From JABABV01 sp965222855 (GTDB lineage Bacteria > Bacillota_I > Bacilli_A > Mycoplasmatales > JABABV01): a stretch of DNA of 54,020 bases. Position numbers and translations under genes: made by a program. Of the stretch, positions 19,831 through 29,279 are shown piece by piece (positions within the stretch are counted from its first letter, which is position 1; the number at the start of each line of letters is the position of its first letter). The stretch lies in assembly GCA_965222855.1 (NCBI GenBank), contig CBDCUL010000016.1, forward strand, positions 1 to 54,020, written 5' to 3'. Under the pieces are notes generated by a model. It was given only the letters and a program-made list of their open reading frames with translations, searched no databases and was not told the DNA's origin.

Positions 19831-19835
19831 ATTTA

Positions 19836-20208
19836 CTTAATATCTTATAAGCCGCGTTTTGTTCTAATTTAATAAAAAATTAGCATCAATCATTTATCTA
19901 AACTAATATAAATTAGTTTCCAAGATTAAATTCATTTATTTGCTCTTGGCTCCCCTACCATAATTTGGGTTTCTCACTTGTGGGGTTTACCGCGTTTCAA
20001 TCTATCAATTTCTCAATAGCATCGTTTCTGTGGCACTTTACAAGACTAGCATCATATTTTGTTACCAAAACTTAGATTTTAAAATCTCGCCGTTAGATTT
20101 GCATCCACCCAGAGTTAATTCCTCTAGCACAAACATTATATTCATCGCAGAATATGTGAGCACGGACTTTCCTCTACTAATAAAAGTAGCGATTGACCCG
20201 ATAATAAG
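19836..20208 (-). ncRNA. rnpB: RNase P RNA, Bacillus (type B) class
   Basis: The catalytic RNA that matures tRNA 5' ends. Universally conserved blocks are present on the minus strand: GAGGAAAGTCCGTGCTC near the 5' end, GAAACGCGGTAAACCCC in the middle, and ACAAAACGCGGCTTAT near the 3' end. CTTATTATC at the 5' end pairs with GATATTAAG at the 3' end to form P1, which sets the limits at about 373 nt. A TATTAT -10 element at 20217-20222 with TTGTTT 16 bases upstream fits a start near 20208. The gpsB-rnpB order is conserved with Bacillus. Confidence 0.95.
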
Positions 20209-20216
20209 CAAACATA

Positions 20217-20244
20217 ATAATAGCAAAAAAACCTAAAAAAACAA
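20217..20244 (-). promoter_or_regulatory. Promoter of rnpB
   Basis: TTGTTT and TATTAT (20217-20222) are separated by 16 bases on the minus strand. The -35 element overlaps the T tract of the preceding gpsB terminator. Confidence 0.5.
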
Positions 20245-20261
20245 GTTTAAATAACTTGTTT
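20235..20261 (-). terminator. Terminator of gpsB
   Basis: On the minus strand ACAAGTTATTTAAACTTGT forms a hairpin followed by seven T's, between the gpsB stop and rnpB. Confidence 0.8.
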
Positions 20262-20273
20262 GATAAATTTATT

Positions 20274-20642
20274 TTATTTTTCAGTTATATTTTTCATAAT
20301 TTCATTGTTTTTTTCATTGATTGCCTCTTCTAAATTACTTAAACGTTTTAAAATTTCTAAATTATTATAACCTTTATTATCTAAATCTCTTAATTGTTCT
20401 CTTAGTAATTGGTTAGACATTTCTAAATTAGTAATTTTTATTTGTAAATCATCAATGATTTTTAAATTAGTTTCGTTTTCGAAATTCAATTGATCTAAAA
20501 AATTATTGTTGTTTTTAAAGTCGGTAATTAATTCATCTAAAAAGTAATCAACATCCATACTATTATAGCCTGGCATACTAATGCTGAAATCTTTATTGAG
20601 AATTTTTTTGAATTCGAAATTAATTTTTTTATTTTTATTAAT
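20274..20642 (-). CDS. gpsB: GpsB/DivIVA-family cell division protein, probable AUU start
   Basis: This 122-residue protein has the DivIVA/GpsB N-terminal membrane-binding fold (LNKDFSISMPGYNSMDVDYF, with the typical F and Y/D positions) followed by a coiled coil. GpsB links peptidoglycan synthases with EzrA in walled Firmicutes; in a wall-less cell it presumably helps the divisome. Aligned with Bacillus GpsB, the natural start is an ATT at 20640-20642, five bases after a strong GAGGTGAG site. An in-frame ATG at 20655-20657 exists but overlaps that site and has no Shine-Dalgarno of its own; an ATG inside (MPGYN) would remove the conserved front. Confidence 0.82.
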   Translation of the reverse strand: MNKNKKINFEFKKILNKDFSISMPGYNSMDVDYFLDELITDFKNNNNFLDQLNFENETNLKIIDDLQIKITNLEMSNQLLREQLRDLDNKGYNNLEILKRLSNLEEAINEKNNEIMKNITEK

Positions 20643-20765
20643 TTTTACTCACCTCATTTATTTTTTATATGTTATTATTGATTACAATGACTGCAAGTAG
20701 ATAAAACAGTTTTATAAGTTTGTTTATATAATAACACAATTAAAAAAATAAATGAGGTTATTTAT

Positions 20766-21230
20766 ATTAAAAATTATGGTAAATATTTTGAATTATTAAT
20801 TGAAAAAACCTTTACTTTCTTAAATCAGGAAAGTAAAGGTTATTTTTTTAAATTCAGTTTACCTTTAAAAAGCATCAATAAACATACGAAAATTACTTTT
20901 GGAATTAAAGGTAATTTAGATTATTATGGCGTAATTTCTGGTAAGTTTATTGGGATTGAAGCAAAGAGTATTCGCGAAAAAGATTATTTATCAAAAACTA
21001 ATTTTTCAAAAGAACAACTTTTAAAAATAGCTAACTTATTAGCGCTAGATGCTAAAGTCTATATTTTTCTTTATTTTGTTGCTTATGATCAATTTATTAT
21101 TATTGATGCCGCAATCGTGCTGCAAGCGTTTAAGAATAAGTCCCAGATAAAAATCAAGCAACTATTAGCCAAAGGTTTTAGTAGTAGAATCATTTATCCT
21201 GGAATATTAGATATCACTTTCATCTTCTAA
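20766..21230 (+). CDS. recU: Holliday junction resolvase RecU, AUU start
   Basis: A 154-residue Holliday-junction endonuclease acting with RecA and RuvAB. Visible: NYGKYFELLIEKT at the front, then FGIKGNLDYYGV and FIGIEAKSI (the D and E-x-K metal residues of the PD-(D/E)XK nuclease), KEQLLKIANLLAL, and IFLYFVAYDQFIIID. No ATG, GTG or TTG occurs in frame near the front; the first comes far inside. The ATT at 20766-20768, eight bases after GAGG, gives the expected N-terminus. It is divergent from gpsB, as in other Firmicutes, and its end overlaps dnaD on the opposite strand by 24 bases. Confidence 0.88.
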   Translation: MKNYGKYFELLIEKTFTFLNQESKGYFFKFSLPLKSINKHTKITFGIKGNLDYYGVISGKFIGIEAKSIREKDYLSKTNFSKEQLLKIANLLALDAKVYIFLYFVAYDQFIIIDAAIVLQAFKNKSQIKIKQLLAKGFSSRIIYPGILDITFIF

Positions 21231-21803
21231 TCAATTATAGTCAATCTTTTTGTTATTTGATTTAACATTATCTAAATTATATAATCATTCTAATTCGAAA
21301 GGTTTTGGTAAAACACCATTATTTTTATTATCTTTAATGTGATTTAGTACTTCGTGAGCTGTTGAATTATTTTGAAACAAGATATTTAATTTATTTATTT
21401 CAGCGTCATTTAAATGACGATTTAACAAATTCTCTAAATGACCAAATAATAAAGTTAATGATAAGTCATTAATAATATTATTTTTAAGATGAATGCGATA
21501 CAGAATTTCATAATATAAATTATCAAAACTAAAATTAATGAAATTGTTAACATGCGAAATTGTTAAAAAATTTTTATCAATTAATTTTGTGAGAATATTA
21601 TTTATACTTTGAGAATTCATTTGTATTAAACCCGAAATTCTTTTCGGGTTTACAGTAATGTTTTGAGATTTAATATTCTCAATTTGTAGAATAACAATGA
21701 CTTCTTGATCAGTAATATTTAAACTTTTATAATGCATTAATATTAAACTGTGCTTTGAAATAGCCATTTGATTTAATAAGTTATCAAAATTTTTATAGTT
21801 CAT
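21207..21803 (-). CDS. dnaD: DnaD-family replication protein
   Basis: A 198-residue protein. The N-terminal half resembles the DnaD winged-helix domain (VNPKRISGLIQMNSQSINNI; LIDKNFLTI), and the C-terminal helical half the DnaD/DnaB_2 domain (LNRHLNDAEINKL). DnaD helps load the replicative helicase. The frame passes two TGA codons and ends at the TAA at 21207, inside recU on the other strand. The location near recU is conserved in low-GC Gram-positives. The start follows AGGAAGGAGG. Sequence divergence makes the call moderate. Confidence 0.75.
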
Positions 21804-21834
21804 AAATATTAAACCTCCTTCCTAATCATAATAA

Positions 21835-22638
21835 TTATTTGATAATTTTATAATAAATTGACTTAATTATATAATTAATAAAAATAATTAAAAAACAACT
21901 AGCGAACAATCATCCACAAATTAAAATATAATTATGGATTTTAATTTGTTTTTTTAAAGTTTTTTTTTGATTAATATCAAAAAAATTATGATTATCAATA
22001 AATCTAAAAATCATTTGGTTATTTTTAGAAATGCAAACGATTGTTACAAACATTGAATATAATAACATAACACACAATATAGATGTAGAAATTCACAATA
22101 AATTCTGAGAGCACGGACCGCCCCCCCCAAGTAAAAAATCCATAATTGACATATAAAAAAAAGCTCATAATATTCATAATATTCTTAATTTAAAAGGAAG
22201 ATAGTATAAATAATATTTTCATTTTTGTAATTTACAAACAATAATTTGCGAAGCGGTGATTAAAGCGATCGTATTAGAAAAAACATTATTAACGTAATAA
22301 TATTTTTGAAAAAAGGAAATTTTCTTACTATATGGTGATGAAAAATAATATTTTCATTTTTTGGGAACAATTTTTAAATCTTCAATACTGTATTCTTTTA
22401 AAAAACGCAATGTTAATTGCTGACCAGTTAGGTCGGTTTTGTTAAAATTTAATCTTGAAACTCTAATAATTTTTTTATAGAAAACATAAAAAAACAGCGC
22501 TATGCCATAATTAACAACTAAAATAAAAATAACAGATAGAATTATTTTTATTTTAAATAACTGGACATAAGATAATTCTGCAGCATTGTTTGTATCGTGT
22601 TTTCAAAGTAATAACACTGTATTTATAAAATTATTCAT
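21835..22638 (-). CDS. Degenerate YugP-like membrane protein lacking the zinc-protease motif
   Basis: A 267-residue protein, at least four membrane segments (about 30-52, 155-172, 185-207, 238-258). The middle follows the YugP (DUF zinc metallopeptidase) pattern: LTGQQLTLRFLKEYSIEDL aligns with the family's LTG-x-E-x-A-R-x-I-L block, and YYYVNNVFSNTIAL and LPFKLRILW align with the blocks before and after the active site. Where active members have HExxH, this protein reads ITASQIIVCKLQ, so no catalytic His or Glu remain. It also contains a G8 tract (minus strand, 22121-22128). Relationship is inferred by eye from block spacing; it could be an unrelated membrane protein. Confidence 0.6.
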
Positions 22639-22651
22639 AATGTAATAAATA

Positions 22652-22690
22652 TACCATAAAAACAGTTTAAAAAACTTTTTTTATGGTATA
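22652..22690 (-). terminator. Terminator of hup
   Basis: TACCATAAAAA with TTTTTATGGTA plus an inner AGTTT/AAACT stem form a long hairpin between hup and the YugP-like gene; T-rich on both strands. Confidence 0.7.
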
Positions 22691-22735
22691 TTCAAAAAAT
22701 ATAACGTAACAAATAAAACTTATTTATTAACTGAC

Positions 22736-23014
22736 TTACTTACCTTTTATGGCCATTTTAAACGATTTACCTGCTCTAAATGCAGGAACTTTAGTTGCCG
22801 GGATATGTAATTTTTCACCAGTTGCAGGATTAATCCCCATACGAGCTTTACGTTTACGAGATTCAAATGTTCCAAATCCAGAAATGGCTACTTTATCACC
22901 TGATTTTAACGTTTCTGTAATTTCATTGATAATCATATCTAAAATTGTTTGTGATTCAACTTTTGTAATATCGCATTTATCAGCAATAACCTCTATTAGT
23001 TGTCCTTTGTTCAT
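22736..23014 (-). CDS. hup: DNA-binding protein HU
   Basis: This 92-residue protein is a full-length histone-like HU that bends and compacts DNA as a dimer. The signature GFGTFESRKRKARMGINPATG with the arm and FRAGKSFKMAI at the C-terminus are typical. The start follows TAGGAGGATATT. The Bacillus order hup near gpsA and der is preserved here (hup downstream of gpsA). Confidence 0.97.
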   Translation of the reverse strand: MNKGQLIEVIADKCDITKVESQTILDMIINEITETLKSGDKVAISGFGTFESRKRKARMGINPATGEKLHIPATKVPAFRAGKSFKMAIKGK

Positions 23015-23136
23015 AATATCCTCCTATTTTTTGAGAAAAATAATTTATAACCTATATTTGAGTTATTAGAAAGCATAATATAAATTGCTTTACATTTTTA
23101 TTATACCCAAAAACTTATTAAATACATAGTTTTTCG

Positions 23137-24141
23137 CTATTCGTGGTTCAAAGTACGGTTTGTTAATTTGATTAATTCTTCATCAATTGAGTGATGTAGA
23201 TACAAAATATTGTACAAAGCATTGATAATCGGCGTTTGCACAACAAAGCTTAAATTATCTAATTTTTCTTTAATAATACGGCACGCAAAAACACCTTCAA
23301 CAGTTTTGGTGTTATTAGCCATCGTTTTTTCAATGTCGCGATCTTGCGCTAATTTTATTCCAAAAGAGAAATTACGCGACAAATTACTAGTTCCGGTCAC
23401 AATTAAGTCACCGATGCCAGTTAAGCCAACAAAAGTTTTCGCTTCAGCGCCAAAAGCAGAGCCGATACGCGACATTTCTGCTAATCCGCGAGTTAGCAGT
23501 GCTGCAATTGAATTGATGCCGTAACCAGAACCATTTAGTATGCCTGACATAATGGCAATTGGATTTTTAATTGCTGCTCCTAATTCCGCTCCTAAATAAT
23601 CTTCTTGCACATAAACACGGAAATATTGGTTACTAAATAAATTTTGCACAATAATTGAGGCATATTCGTTATAACTAGTTGCCACAATTGCAGTAAAGTT
23701 GCGCAAAATCGCTTCTTCAGCATGCGTTGGACCTAATAAAGAAATGATGCCTTTATTTTTTTCAGCAGGAATAATTGATTTCAAAAAAGGAATCATTAAT
23801 TCTTTTGAAGTTGCTTCAAATCCTTTAGCAACATTAATAAAATATACTGGTTTTTCCAAAACAGGAATAACTTGCTTCATAACTTGTTTAATAAATGGTG
23901 ATGGAATTGCAATGACAACAAATTCAGAATCTTTTAAAGCAAGTTCTAAATTTTTAGTTGCTTTGATTGTCTTATTAATATCAATTCCTTTGAAAAATTG
24001 TTGATTACGATGATTATCATTAATATCATTAATTTGGTTATCATCAATCCCTCAAATAGTTACATCGTTTTTGTTATCCGTCAATACTTGTGCTAAAGCA
24101 GTTCCTCAAGCACCACTACCTAAAACTGTAATTTTACTCAT
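23137..24141 (-). CDS. gpsA: Glycerol-3-phosphate dehydrogenase [NAD(P)+]
   Basis: This reduces dihydroxyacetone phosphate to glycerol-3-phosphate for phospholipid synthesis. 334 residues. Nucleotide-binding motif VLGSGAWGTALAQVL at residues 5-19, IAIPSPF, GPTHAEEA, the catalytic Lys in GAAIKNPIAIM, and LTGIGDLIVTGTS are all present. The frame uses TGA for Trp. The start ATG follows AGGAG. It feeds the same pathway as plsC, pgsA, acpP and acpS in this window. Confidence 0.97.
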
Positions 24142-24165
24142 ATTATAAAACTCCTAATTTGATAA

Positions 24166-25482
24166 TTATTTAGATTCACGGAATATTAATTTTAAATATA
24201 CGCCTTCAAAACCAAAATGCTCACGCAATTGGTTTTCTAAATATCGTTTATAAGAAAAATGAACATATTTGGGACTATTACAAAATAGAATAAAAGTCGG
24301 TACTCGTCCATTAACTTGTGAAGAGTAATAAATTTTTAAGCGCCCACCATTAAAATCAGGCGCTTGATTTAACATTTGTGCATCTCCGATAACACTATTT
24401 AAAACGTTAGTGCTTAATTTAACATGTAAATTATGATTAACAATTAATAATTTTTCAAAAATGAAATTTAGTTTTTGTTTTTTTAGTGCACTCGTAAATA
24501 AAATTGGTGAAAAGCTTAAATATTTAAACTTTTTATAGATTTTTTTACGCATTTCATCCATTGTATTAGTATCTTTTTTAACTAAGTCTCATTTATTAAC
24601 CACAATAATCACTGGTTTTTCAGCAGCGAAGGCATAACCTCCAACTTTTAAATCTTGCTCAGAAATATCGCGATTAGCCTCTAATACTAATAAAACTATA
24701 TCACTACGATCAATCGCTTTAAACGCTCTTAAAACAGAATACTTTTCGATTTTCTCAATTAGTTTCCCTTTTTTACGAATTCCTGCAGTGTCAATAATTA
24801 AATAATTTTGCTTTTCACGTTTAAATTCTGAATCAATCGCATCTCTAGTTGTCCCGTGTTCTGGAGAAACGATACTACGCTCTTGGCGTAGTAGCGCATT
24901 CACTAAACTTGATTTACCAACATTTGGTTGCCCAATAACTGAAAATGAAATTGTATTTTCTTCAATAAAACGTTGTTCTGGATCAGATTCTTTAACAATT
25001 AAATCTAATAATAGACTAACACCAATACTATGTGTTGCCGAAATAGGAATAACATCACCAAATCCTAAACTATAAAACTCACTAACACGGTCTTTAATAC
25101 TACTATTATCAACTTTGTTAGCAGCAACAATGACTTTTTTATTAGTACGAAATAATAATTTAGCAATTGCTTCATCATTTTTAGTAATTCCAATTTGAGT
25201 ATTAGTTACAAAAATAATAATATCCGCTTCTTTTAAAGCAACTTTTACTTGTAAACGAATTTGTTTTTGTAAATCATCTTCCTTAATTACTAATCCACCA
25301 GTATCAATTAAAGCAAATTGACGTCTTAGTCAATTTACTTTCCCATAAATTCGATCACGCGTCACGCCTGGAGTATTTTCGACAATTGCTAAACGTTCAC
25401 GAATTAAGCGGTTAAATAACGTTGATTTACCAACGTTGGGAGAGCCGACTAAAGCGACTGTTAAAAGTTTATTATTAGCCAT
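24166..25482 (-). CDS. der: GTPase Der (EngA)
   Basis: This 438-residue protein has two consecutive GTPase domains and is needed for 50S subunit assembly. The first P-loop is GSPNVGKSTL (about residues 12-21) and the second GQPNVGKSSL; each is followed by G3 (DTGG; DTAG) and NKxD motifs. The C-terminal KH-like domain contains GRVPTFILFCN and ends in GVYLKLIFRESK. The start ATG overlaps the stop of cmk (TAATG), as in many Firmicutes where cmk and der adjoin. Confidence 0.97.
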
Positions 25483-26168
25483 TATTTAACATCCTTTTTT
25501 AAAATAATTTTATTAATTAGTGCGGTTATTTTTAAGACTGTTTGATTAAAAGTTAAATTTGTTGTATCGATTAATCAAACATCATCTGCTTGTTTTAATG
25601 CTCCAATTTCACGCTGAGTATCAATTTTATCACGGCGCTCAATTGAGGCTGATAATGTAACAATATCAATATCTTTGTTAAGATTATTAGTTTGATTTTG
25701 GAGTAATCTTCTTTGAGCACGAACAGTAATTGAAGCAGTTAAAAAAATTTTTAAATCAGCTTTTGGGAAAACGACTGTTCCAATATCACGACCATCCATA
25801 ATCGTATTAAAAACACAACCAAGTCTTCTTTGGTTATCAACTAAAAAAGTTCTAACTGCTTCGATTTTAGCGACATCGCTAACTAAATCATTAACTTTAG
25901 CATCACGAATATCTTGAGCAACAATCGTATTATCAATTAATAATTCTTTGTTTGAATTATAATTGATCGTTGTATTTTGTAATAACTGATTAATTACTTT
26001 TTGATTATTAAGATCAATTTTGTGATTAATAATCTTTAAAGTAAGTGCGCGATACATCGCTCCAGTATCAATATAAACTAAGTTTAAATTGTGAGCAATA
26101 ATTTTTGCAATACTAGATTTTCCAGATCCAGCTGGTCCATCAATTGCAATGACAAAAGGTTGTTTCAT
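25482..26168 (-). CDS. cmk: Cytidylate kinase
   Basis: This phosphorylates CMP and dCMP. 228 residues. P-loop IDGPAGSGKSSIAK at residues 9-22, IDTGAMYRALTL, MDGRDIGTVVFP (CMP binding), and the lid region LTASITVRAQRRL are clear. The frame continues through a TGA at 25575 to the TAA overlapping der. Start ATG follows AAGGATATCC. Confidence 0.95.
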
Positions 26169-26192
26169 AATTGGATATCCTTATCTATATAA

Positions 26193-26984
26193 TTATTTTG
26201 ATATTAAAAAGATAACTAAAAAAATGATTGTACATATAAATGTAAGTACTGAAACAATGAATAAATTTTTAATAAATTGGGAATGTTGTTTTGTTGGTGC
26301 ATCAATTAATTTTTTAGCTTTCATTTGACGCGTATCTAAATTGATTAAACCATAATAGCGTTTTTTTAATTCTGATAAACGTTCAATATTTTTCGTTTTA
26401 GATTCTTTTTCTTTAATAATATTAAATAATAATTCTAATAGTTCGTTTCGTTTTTTTAAAATATTTTCAGATAAATTAGTTGAATTATTAATTAATTCTT
26501 CAATGATATGCTTTAAATTTACTAAATTATTATCAAATGATAATTCTTTATTTTTAGCAATAATTACATCATCATTTAATAATTCTTTTTCTTGAAATTT
26601 AATAATTTTATTTAAAGTAATATTATCAATGTGATTGGGTGGTTTGATATCGTTGGAATGGATAATTTTTTGATTTTTATTAATCAAAAATTTTAATGAG
26701 TTTTCAACTGAATCGGTTTTATTGGCAGTTGTAAAATCAAAATAAGGAGCAACATTTTTTAAACGAGCTACTAAGTTAGCTACTTTCTCACTTAATAATA
26801 AATAATTTTCACTATCAAAATAATCGATTGATGAATTTTTAGAATCGCTTGTTTTTTTTGCCGAATTATTGTCATTACGATCTAGCGTTAAAAAACTATT
26901 ATTAATTTTTGAACGTAAATTTTGATATTTAGCAACGCGTGTTTTATGATTTGGAGATTGATCATCATTTTTATTTTTACTCAT
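26193..26984 (-). CDS. Hypothetical coiled-coil protein with C-terminal membrane anchor
   Basis: A 263-residue protein of unknown function: about 235 polar residues rich in Asn, Lys and Ser with long predicted helices (heptad-like leucines around 100-200), then one C-terminal membrane segment (about 240-262). It is a tail-anchored architecture. Located between an ECF S component and cmk, 24 bases from the latter. No motif that assigns a function. Confidence 0.75.
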   Translation of the reverse strand: MSKNKNDDQSPNHKTRVAKYQNLRSKINNSFLTLDRNDNNSAKKTSDSKNSSIDYFDSENYLLLSEKVANLVARLKNVAPYFDFTTANKTDSVENSLKFLINKNQKIIHSNDIKPPNHIDNITLNKIIKFQEKELLNDDVIIAKNKELSFDNNLVNLKHIIEELINNSTNLSENILKKRNELLELLFNIIKEKESKTKNIERLSELKKRYYGLINLDTRQMKAKKLIDAPTKQHSQFIKNLFIVSVLTFICTIIFLVIFLISK

Positions 26985-27101
26985 TCCTAAACCACCCTTT
27001 TATAATAATATGAAATTCATATAAAATAAAATAATATATAAACTTATTTTTCTCATAAATTATATATTATTGGTAATAACTTTGCAATTAATTTTGTAAT
27101 T

Positions 27102-27716
27102 TTAACGTTTAAAAATTACTAACTTTTTAATCGTTGGGATCGTAATTAGAAAAATTATCATATTTGTGGCTAAATTCAACACATTAAATAAGAATAATAA
27201 ATATCATAAATAATGATTATTAGTTGTTAAATTATCAAAGCCATATAGATGCAATAAAAAATATTTATTAGCTAAGATTGATAACACCGAAACAATAATA
27301 ATTGTGACAATAATAATTGCGCCTAAAACTAAACCAATGCTGACTTTATTTTGGGGCTTTAGTTTTTTACTAAAAAATAAAGCCGTTAATAAAAATCAAA
27401 TACTAATTAGTGTAACGCCAACAATAATGTTTGAAAAAGCCCCAACTACCGTACCAGAAATTAACATCGTACTAAAACCATGTAAAATAGCAATGACAAA
27501 ACTTAATCAATAGCGGACAATATATAATGCAACAATTAAAATCGCCATTCCTAAATCAAATTGTAAGAAACCTTCAATTTTGGGCATAAACTCCATACAT
27601 AGCATTGACAAAACAATAGCAATAGCTAGTAATAATCCTGATTGTGATATTTTCAATGTTAAATATCAAGATCGATTATAATGAGTAGTTTCTTTTTTAT
27701 ACGGTGATAAATTCAT
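27102..27716 (-). CDS. ECF transporter S component (RibU/FolT-like, substrate unknown)
   Basis: A 204-residue, mainly hydrophobic protein with about six membrane segments. The stretch EFMPKIEGFLQFDLGMAIL followed by hydrophobic helices and short loops is typical of substrate-binding S components of energy-coupling-factor vitamin transporters, which share an EcfAAT module encoded elsewhere. The FDLG spot corresponds to RibU-like members, but I would not assign the vitamin. The start ATG follows AAGGAAGTTATTGTTGAAAT; the N-terminal 20 residues are polar. A long palindrome (27794-27848) lies upstream in its leader. Confidence 0.75.
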
Positions 27717-27793
27717 ATTTCAACAATAACTTCCTTTAGTAAAATTAATAACATAAAATGAATAATAATTTGTTTTAATGTCTTATAGATTAT

Positions 27794-27848
27794 AAAGCAT
27801 TTTTAACAAATTACTAAATATAATTTAGATATCTGTTAAAAATGCTTT
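27794..27848. repeat. Long intergenic palindrome between the ECF S gene and ppa
   Basis: AAAGCATTTTTAACA pairs perfectly with TGTTAAAAATGCTTT; inside is a second stem CTAAAT/ATTTAG. On the + strand it is followed by TTGTTTT. It lies between divergent genes, so it is not the terminator of either neighbour. Confidence 0.7.
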
Positions 27849-27942
27849 TGTTTTAATAATTATTATATTATAATTTTTGTTAAGCGTTATTAGATTAATA
27901 AATTATTAGACAATGCTTTTAGTATAAGAATAAGGAGAATTT

Positions 27943-28497
27943 ATGAAAAACATTAATATAAATGCCATAATCGATATTCCTAAAGGATCAAACATTAAAT
28001 ATGAATTCGACCGCAACACTGGTAAAGTAATTGTTGATCGTATTTTATACGGTGCTAACGTCTATCCATATAATTATGGATATATTGAAAATACACTAGA
28101 TTGAGATGGCGATGAATTAGACGTTTTAATTATTTCTGACCATAGTTTTGCACCTGGGTGCCAAGTGCCAATTAATATTTTAGGTGCGATGAAAATGATT
28201 GATGATGGCGAAACTGATACTAAATTAATTGGTGTTATTGCTTGCGATCCCCGTTGAGATGATATTAAAAAATTAAGTGATTTAAATAATCATCGTCTAT
28301 TAGAAATTAAAGATTTCTTCTCAAATTATAAAAACTTACAAAATAAAACTGTCCAAATCAATGGTTTTGAAAATGAAATCTGAGCCCATGATGAATTAGT
28401 TGAATGTCAAAAATTATACGACGAGTATAACGATATGCCCAAAGCAGAATTTTTAACATTAATGAAAGAAGAACATCCTGAAAAATACATAGGTTAA
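27943..28497 (+). CDS. ppa: Inorganic pyrophosphatase (family I)
   Basis: This hydrolyses pyrophosphate to phosphate. 184 residues. Family I motifs: KYEFDRNTGKVIVDR, YPYNYGYIENTL, the metal-binding DWDGDELDVLI (D-G-D-E-L-D), and KLIGVIACDPRWDD. TGA reads as Trp in DWDG. The start follows AAGGAG. It is a single-gene unit closed by the terminator at 28528-28559 and convergent with rluB. Confidence 0.97.
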
Positions 28498-28527
28498 TAA
28501 AAGCTAAGTAATTAAAAACAACACAAT

Positions 28528-28559
28528 AAAAAAACTCTATTTACTATAGAGTTTTTTTA
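28528..28559. terminator. Bidirectional terminator between ppa and rluB
   Basis: AAAAAACTCTAT pairs with ATAGAGTTTTTT across TTACT; it overlaps the rluB stop codon. Confidence 0.85.
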
Positions 28560-29250
28560 TTTCTTTTGGCGTTAATGATCGATAACTTCCAGGCGCTAAA
28601 TCAGCATCTAAGCTAATGCCATTAATACTAATACGTTTTAGTTTTAATAGTTGGTGGTCAAGATAAATAATAATATCTTTAACTTCATGTTTTTTACCTT
28701 CATAAATACTAATTTCAATAATACTAAAATCTTTTTCCGTATTAGTATGCTTTAAACACGCTATTATTGGACGAGTATGATAGTTTTTTAATTGAATTCC
28801 TTTTTTTAAAGGTAGTAATGATTCGGCTGATACAATTCCACGAACTAAAACTTCATAAGTTTTCATAATTTCATGTTTTGGATTTGTTAAATATTGACTT
28901 AGCTCACCATCATTAGTAATGATTAGTAATCCCGTAGTGTCAAAATCTAGACGTCCAACAGGAAATAAATAAGTGTTTAATTCTTTAAATTGATCCATCA
29001 CCGTTGGACGGTTACGATCATCACGCACAGTTGTTAATGTTCATCTTGGTTTATGAAACATATAATAATGGAGCTTTTCTTTTCTAATAACTTTGCCATC
29101 AACTGTAATGTTGTCCTCAAAGCTAGCTTTCATGCCAATTAGTGCTAAAGTACCGTTAACTTTAACGCGACCCTCGTTAATTAATACTTCAGCTTGACGA
29201 CGCGAACAAATTCCTGATTGTGCTAAAATTTTTTGAATTCTAATGATAAT
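28537..29250 (-). CDS. rluB: Pseudouridine synthase RluB/RsuA family, non-AUG start
   Basis: About 237 residues. N-terminal S4 domain (RIQKILAQSGICSRRQAEV, then INEGRVKVNG), catalytic VGRLDFDTTGLLIITNDG (Asp), and KTYEVLVRG. It modifies 23S or 16S rRNA uridines; next to scpB it matches Bacillus RluB context. A TAA at 29251-29253 immediately precedes the frame, and the first ATG is about 40 codons in, after much of the S4 domain. Start must be ATT (29248-29250), ATC or ATT among the next codons; AGTAGG lies six bases before the first ATT. Confidence 0.9.
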
Positions 29251-29279
29251 TTAATACCTACTTTCTAAAAAAATATAAA

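Noticed and set aside
20752..20754. ATG as the start of recU
   Set aside because: It is not in the RecU frame.
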